Source of the DNA: Toxonevra muliebris | Lineage: Eukaryota; Arthropoda; Insecta; Diptera; Pallopteridae | Assembly (NCBI GenBank): GCA_963691655.1 | Contig: OY829327.1 | Coordinates: 81,604,019-81,668,018 of the forward strand | Reading direction: 5' to 3' | Length of the DNA stretch: 64,000 nucleotides | Part shown: piece after piece, positions 58,917 to 64,000 of the stretch | How the letters are laid out: each line of letters begins with the position of its first letter | How positions within the stretch are numbered: position 1 is the first letter of the stretch | Made by a program: the position numbers and the translations under genes | Notes under the pieces: generated by a model | What the model was told of the DNA's origin: nothing | Database searches by the model: none | What the model saw: the letters and a program-made list of their open reading frames with translations, nothing else

Positions 58917-60655
58917 CACAGTGTAACATCACCATACAATCGGTGACCAACACTAGAAAAACTGTTATAGAGCGAACAAATTTTGCACATAAAGCTATTT
59001 TGCCTTTAAAAATATATTGTCAAAAAATTAACTTAATCCGACCACGGCCACACCCACCTCCTATATAAACAGAAAAATTAAAAAGCCACATCTTCGAACA
59101 TATTTGAAATATAGCGATGAAATTTTGCACATATTAGTTTGTTGACCATAAAAACATATGGTGCAATTAATCCCGCCACGGCTACGCCCACCTTCCGCAT
59201 AAACTTATAAATTTAAAGGCTATAACTTAAACATTATGTGAGATATGACTATAAAAATCGGTTGTTATTTGGATATTTTATACTTATTACCATTGCAAAA
59301 AATAGGTATAATCTGATTACTGCCACGCCCACTTCCCACACAAATCTGTAAAAAACAAAAATACTCTCAAAAATGATAAGCATGTTTCGTTTTTGTAGGC
59401 ATATATTTATTTCATTATACATTAAACACTTTCATTCACTTTCATCTAACGACTTTCTTGAAATAAAATAGTCCAAATCTATATCCGAGTCATAACTAAT
59501 TTCTGCTTCATTTGTGTTGTCTCTAGTGTTGATTCGATACCCACATAGTATCGATATTTTTACTCATTACTTGTATCGAATAAAAGTATCAATACTACCG
59601 AAAATATCGGAAAAAAGTATCGAATATGTACTTGTATTGAATACTCGTTTAAAGAGACAAATTACTCTTTTTTAAGTGGTTGTCAAGGAAAACATTCGGG
59701 CCAGAACGGCCCATTGTGATACAACATGGTTGAGCCTACAGTTTACACTACTCAACACGAGTTTTTCGCCATGAATCATGGTTTTGAGATATTTCCACTG
59801 GAAACACGTGAATCATATAGAAATGATGTTAATTTAATTTAGCAAATCGCTAGAAAATTTATAATAGAAGGAAAATTAATCAACAGATTAAAGCTTGTTA
59901 AAAATATTTTATTTTAATGAAAAGGTTTCAATAAACATGCATGGCCGGCAATATTTTATAGAACTTCAATACTGTACTGCAATATTGTCATACATTGAAA
60001 TATTGCAATATGGACTGAAATATTTTGAATAATTTTGCAGTAGCATTTTGTAATATATTATTGATGGCTGTAAAATATTGAAAAATGATTCAAAATTTTA
60101 AATATTGCATAGCAATATTTCAGTTTTTTAAATAAATATTTTCCAAAATATTTCTTCCGATACCAAGTAAAATACTTATGTTATAGCATCGAGTAAAAAA
60201 AGTACTTGAATCGAATGAAAAGTATCGAGTTTTTATTTGTATTTACTTGTATCGAATCATCACTAGTTGTCTCGTTGGGCAAATCTTGTAAACTAACTTC
60301 AACTGAGACTTCTGAAATAACAATTGGGCATGAAAGTAAATCATTTTTTGGTTTCTTCAATCTGTTGTAGCTTTAAAAGCAGTTAGGGTGGATTGATCGC
60401 TGATTGAAGCTGATAGTAAAACGTTGAATTTTCTCACCGATAAATCTAAATTATAGAACAAATCCAGTGCTTGGTTAATTGAGAAGGACTTGTCGTTCAT
60501 ATTATTTTTACTTTCCGTTTGTACTTTTATTGCAGCACTTGTTATTTATTCATGCGGATATGCTCTAAGTAAGTTTTTCATTCGTCAACGTCATTCTGAT
60601 CATTCGATAGAATCACAAGATAAATGCGTGAAATCTTTTTCGAGCGGGCACCGTG
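58917..60655. mobile_element. Second Transib-like element, interrupted by a hAT element
   Basis: The left end CACAGTGTAACATC matches the 32.99-kb copy; the right end is CACGGTG after inversion (one mismatch in the heptamer). The flanking pentamers CGCCG and TCGCG are not identical. The left half has three related modules with CACGCCCAC[C/T]TCC (about 59050, 59175, 59320). A minus-strand ORF starting at 60500 (MNDKSFSINQALDLF) and ending at 59432 (DIDLDYFISRKSLDESE) is split by the hAT insertion. Confidence 0.6.
59524..60265. mobile_element. Nonautonomous hAT-type element
   Basis: The left end TAGTGTTGATTCGATAC and the inverted right end TAGTGATGATTCGATAC are flanked by a perfect 8-bp duplication GTTGTCTC (59516-59523, 60266-60273). 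An 8-bp duplication and TAGTG-type ends are hAT traits. The 742-bp interior is AT-rich with repeated AATATTGCAATA-like palindromes and GTATCGA motifs near both ends; no transposase. Confidence 0.88.
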
Positions 60656-61204
60656 TCGCGTAGACTAAGTGGACGGCGCATTATTACGTGCTCAAGGCCG
60701 AAGCGACTATAAACAATTATTTATATCTTGAAAACTTCTGGACGGTTTACTCTGAGGCATTCTAGGTACTATGACAAATATTTTAGTAATTGAAAAGACG
60801 ATTTAAAAGAGTTCCATTTTTTGTAAATGCAATTTGTTTATAACATTTGCTCATTTGTTTTATTAAAACAATATGAAACTTTTTTATTTATTAAACCTTC
60901 AAAAGTTCGACTTATCGCGAACCTTTCCTGAAAATTTCGTTACTTTTTATAAAATCACTTGCGAACTATACGATTACAAAAAAAAATTTGATTTTTTACA
61001 CTTCAAATGTTTAAATATTCGTAACTCGAAAATTTTGCATATCATATTCAAATAAAAAAATACGGATCAATTTATTTTGCATCCCATATATGAAAAAAAA
61101 TATTTGGGGCGATTTAAATTTTTAATTGTAAAAATGATATGGAATGACCCATATGTATGTTGCCATATTTAAAAATGCAACTCAATTTGTTAATGGATGT
61201 TTAC

Positions 61205-62060
61205 TTTTATTTGTCTAGAGTCAGTTCGTGAGATTAAGAAATTGCACTAGTTTTCCTATTTCAAGTTTGGAGATCTTGGTTATGTCGTCTAGAAAAGGTT
61301 TGTGGAACGATTTTAGTGTGGTTCTAGGAAGATCCGGGGAATGACAGATAAAGTGTGTTAGAGTCTCTCTTCCTTCAAGGTTATTACAGCTTCTACAGTG
61401 TGCGTTGTATGGGATGCGGAGTCTGACAGCCTATTGCCTAGATCGACTGTGACAAAGAAGGTCTCTGGTTCTGTTTTATTTGAATTTTGGCTATGTTTCT
61501 TGTTTACTTGTGGAAAGCCTTTTCCATCTGCTATCTGCAAGGGTAAGGAAATAAGAGATCCTTGATTTTATTCAGGGGAATTGCCTCAGATTGCGCCGAA
61601 GTTAAATCCTGAAGTGAACTTCGCTTCGCTAATTTATCGCTCTTCTCATTGCCTTCGATGTTCCTGTAACCAGCAACCCAAATAAGGTCAATGTTCAGCC
61701 CATGACTTAGGGTGGCGAGTAGCTTCCTGTATTAGTTGTCAAATCTAGAGGATATTAAGTCTGAGCCTTGAACCTTAACTGTGAAGAAAACGGCTTTAGC
61801 CCTCCTTTGAGTTTTGGTCAGTGCTTTGCAGGCTTCTCTGATCGCCCGAAGTTCGACCTGGAAAACACTGGCTTCATTCTAAGAGATTCTGCAATATTGA
61901 GGTGTTCTGATTAGACCCTCGCACCGACCCCGCAGCCCATCTTTAACCCGTCGGCGTAAAGTTCTATCTACAGACCAGCTCCCATACGCTTTCTTCTCTA
62001 ATTTGCTCTTGTTGAAAACGAGGTGTTGAAGCTTTTCCTGAAGTTTTATTTAGGTATCAT
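61205..62060 (-). mobile_element. LINE remnant (RNase H end, zinc finger)
   Basis: Minus-strand frames read SLRAIREACKALTKTQRRAK, then HGLNIDLIWVAGYRNIEGNE and KSDKLAKR (RNase H end; the last Asp is in KSDKLA). Later comes CRSCNNLEGRETLTHFICHS, a C-x2-C...H-x4-H/C zinc finger near 61400-61340, and KISKLEIGKLVQFLNLTN before the stop. Frameshifts separate the blocks. No AACCT tail is visible, so it is a different family from the 54-kb LINE. Confidence 0.8.
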
Positions 62061-63257
62061 ATAGTCAGCATTATGTTGGTTCGGTATATTTGATACTTGT
62101 GATAGAATTCTGCTGTGTCCGTAGTTTTTGGCAGTCCAGGCCCCTATTTCTCATAGCTACTAAGTAAATTTCTATGTTTTTTAGTTTTTTTAAGTTTTCG
62201 TTCGTATATCTACCTAATTATCTTCATCTCTCTCTCTAAAATCGATTAACTCACATCTGACTTTGCAACCACCGTCACCTTAAATATTGTAATTGTAATA
62301 TTTAAATATTTGATGCCAGTTGTTTTGGATTGAAAAGCATGATAAGATTTCGAGGGCATTAACTGGGGAACTGATACTGCATATTGAATTAGAAATCCTA
62401 GGTTTTCAAATTATTAATCAAGATTTAAAACTAAAGCCTTTGACTTAAAAAAAAAAAAATGGGAACATAAGATTTTTAGTGCGCCGTCTTTTTGGATTTG
62501 AATTTTAAGGCCAGATTTAAACCAGTGCCAATATAAACCCAAAAACTAAATAGAGAATAACACAAATAGCTTTTTACGAATTTCTAATCACTAAGTTTTA
62601 CATGGAACGTCCGCAAAAAGCGGAGGGTTTCGGGTGTTAAACCCCCCCAATTGGGACTGGAAGTTCATTAATTTTTTCTTACTTATGTGTGCATTAACAA
62701 AGAAATATCAATAAGGGAAACACAAATTTTGTGTTGAAACTAATGACAATATTAATAGTGTAGGCGCCTCCATTCACTGTTAACATGTTCGCAGACGTGA
62801 ATCCTATAACATTCATTTTCATAGTGAAACAATGTGACATGAATGCTATAGCATTCAAATCTATAATACAAATTTCGACATTTAATTTTATATAGCTTCC
62901 TCGTAATCCACAACTGAACTGAACGATGTATCGAAGTAAATGCTTTGGTATTCACTGTATATAACTAATAAAATTTGATATTGTTAGAACTTAGAAAAAA
63001 CGTATATATTCAAAATTTAAATCTTAAATACGTTTATTTAAGAGAGCCGCCATGTGTCTTTTTTTCCACCTCGATACAATTTTGAGTGTCCGCGAACGTG
63101 TTAAATTCGTGAAAGTGTTATAATAAGTTTTTTTTAATATAAACATTATCTTCCGAGTTGATCCAAATATCTTTTTAAGGCATCTGAAAATAACTATAAT
63201 ATGAAATTGAATTATATTTTAAAGTAAAGTAATACAATGAAGATGCTATATAGTTTC

Positions 63258-63360
63258 TTCTACATTCGTATTCACATTCGTATTCACATTCGCATCTACA
63301 TTCGTAATCGTATCCGCATTCGCATCAGTATTTCGCATCCACATTTGTCAACTTTTGACA
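63258..63360. repeat. CATTCGTATTCA minisatellite
   Basis: Repeats such as ACATTCGTATTCACATTCGT, with variants CGCATC and CGTATC, and a period of about 12 (half 6) bases. Confidence 0.75.
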
Positions 63361-63420
63361 TTCACATCCGTATCTGTTAAACTGACATCCAATGCATCAC
63401 TAGTTTTTATCAACTTCATG

Positions 63421-63760
63421 TGGTTTAGGTATGAGAATAGTCTCCCTTACTCAATCATTCAGGAAGGGTGAATGTAACGAGAGAAACTTTTTCCTAACCA
63501 AAACTGGATAGCATGGAAAATGAAGACAGGTTTTTCCACGTTCAAGTCTTTCAAATTGCTGCAATGTGATTCAGGTGTTCCGTGAGATCTTCTGTAAGAT
63601 TAGAAGCATCTGGTCGTCTATTTTGATTTCTAGTAACCACTTGGTAGTTTAGGTCGGTGTATGTTGGTCTATTTCCACTTCGGGAGATTGAGGTATGGGA
63701 GTAGTCTTCTTAACTCAATCTATGCGATCTCTTCGAAGTAATTCGGAAAGGGTGAATGTA
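63421..63760. repeat. Two related direct segments about 260 bp apart
   Basis: GGTATGAGAATAGTCTCCCT with GGAAGGGTGAATGTAA at 63429-63480 resembles GGTATGGGAGTAGTCTTCTT with GGAAAGGGTGAATGTAA at 63691-63753. This may be a diverged tandem duplication. Confidence 0.5.
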
Positions 63761-64000
63761 AATAGATAATGTAAGTTAAGGCGAATTACCTCACATATAC
63801 CAACATTGGTCCATGGTGATTCCACAACTCTCTTTTGTGTGTGTTTTTTTTTTATAATGTTTACGTTAAGATAACAGACCAGGTTCTTTATCAAATTTGA
63901 ACGTACCAGTTTTCAATGCCATATTTTTCAGTATATACAATTAATTTAATTGTATCCACTTCTTTCAATAATGTAAAGAAGACTAGCTGCAACCGTCTTT

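Larger units (their letters stand above)
58459..61160. repeat. Large palindrome, arms about 460-490 bp
   Basis: Left arm 58459-58916 and right arm about 60674-61160 are imperfect reverse complements. Examples: TTTCAGGAAAGGTTCGCGAT left against ATCGCGAACCTTTCCTGAAA right, and AAGATATAAATAATTG left against CAATTATTTATATCTT right. Between them sits the Transib-like element at 58917-60655. Without it the palindrome centre would be a short GC-rich loop. No gene is seen; a fold-back element is plausible. Confidence 0.85.
62065..64000. other. Window end, no gene recognised
   Basis: It holds the minisatellite and the diverged direct segments listed above, plus AT-rich filler with an A13 tract near 62447. 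No coding motif was seen. Confidence 0.5.

Overview
The window is eukaryotic, AT-rich, non-coding for most of its length and crowded with transposon remains. I see one confident host gene: Dh44, which encodes the CRF-like diuretic hormone 44 precursor, on the minus strand. The 44-residue peptide matches the muscid (house fly / stable fly) form as I remember it, with Thr at peptide position 31 where Drosophila has Ser. Together with the mobile-element repertoire this points to a schizophoran fly, probably a calyptrate. The species cannot be fixed from sequence reading alone.

Dh44 has three coding exons, all split in phase 0: 32335-32219 (signal peptide), 21273-21151 (KR cleavage site plus peptide residues 1-33) and 2818-1991 (peptide residues 34-44, the GKR amidation/cleavage signal and a long Gln- and Ala-rich tail). 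They join into a 355-aa precursor. The introns are about 10.9 and 18.3 kb. A splice acceptor 3 bases before the ATG implies an untranslated leader exon upstream that I could not locate.

Region by region: 0.1-0.7 kb TTAA-flanked element; 2.0-32.3 kb Dh44. Inside its large intron lie a LINE fragment in a minisatellite (4.3-5.8), a fold-back Tc1 element (6.48-8.63), a TA-flanked element (8.8-9.65), TTAA elements (11.5, 16.9, 18.7), a minisatellite-bearing element (12.5-14.1), a mariner with a SINE inside (15.1-16.5) and a LINE (19.6-20.5). The smaller intron carries a LINE split by another TTAA element (21.9-23.3), LINE pieces (23.5, 25.0-25.7), a possible solo LTR (26.45-27.05) and more minisatellite (27.2-27.7).

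Upstream of Dh44 come a hairpin and a Transib-like element (32.99-36.25) holding two nested mariners, a LINE copy (36.6-37.1), a chain of tRNA-derived SINE heads (39.3-40.06), minisatellite with a TTAA element (43.1-44.5), a D37E transposon split by a mariner derivative (46.46-48.42), a short palindromic element (48.5), minisatellite (53.25), a LINE with an internal duplication and an (AACCT)5 tail (54.0-55.07), a mariner (56.28-57.55), a large palindrome enclosing a second Transib-like element that itself encloses a hAT element (58.46-61.16), and a LINE (61.2-62.06). All the transposon genes I could read are frameshifted, truncated or interrupted. Nothing else in the window convinced me as a host gene.
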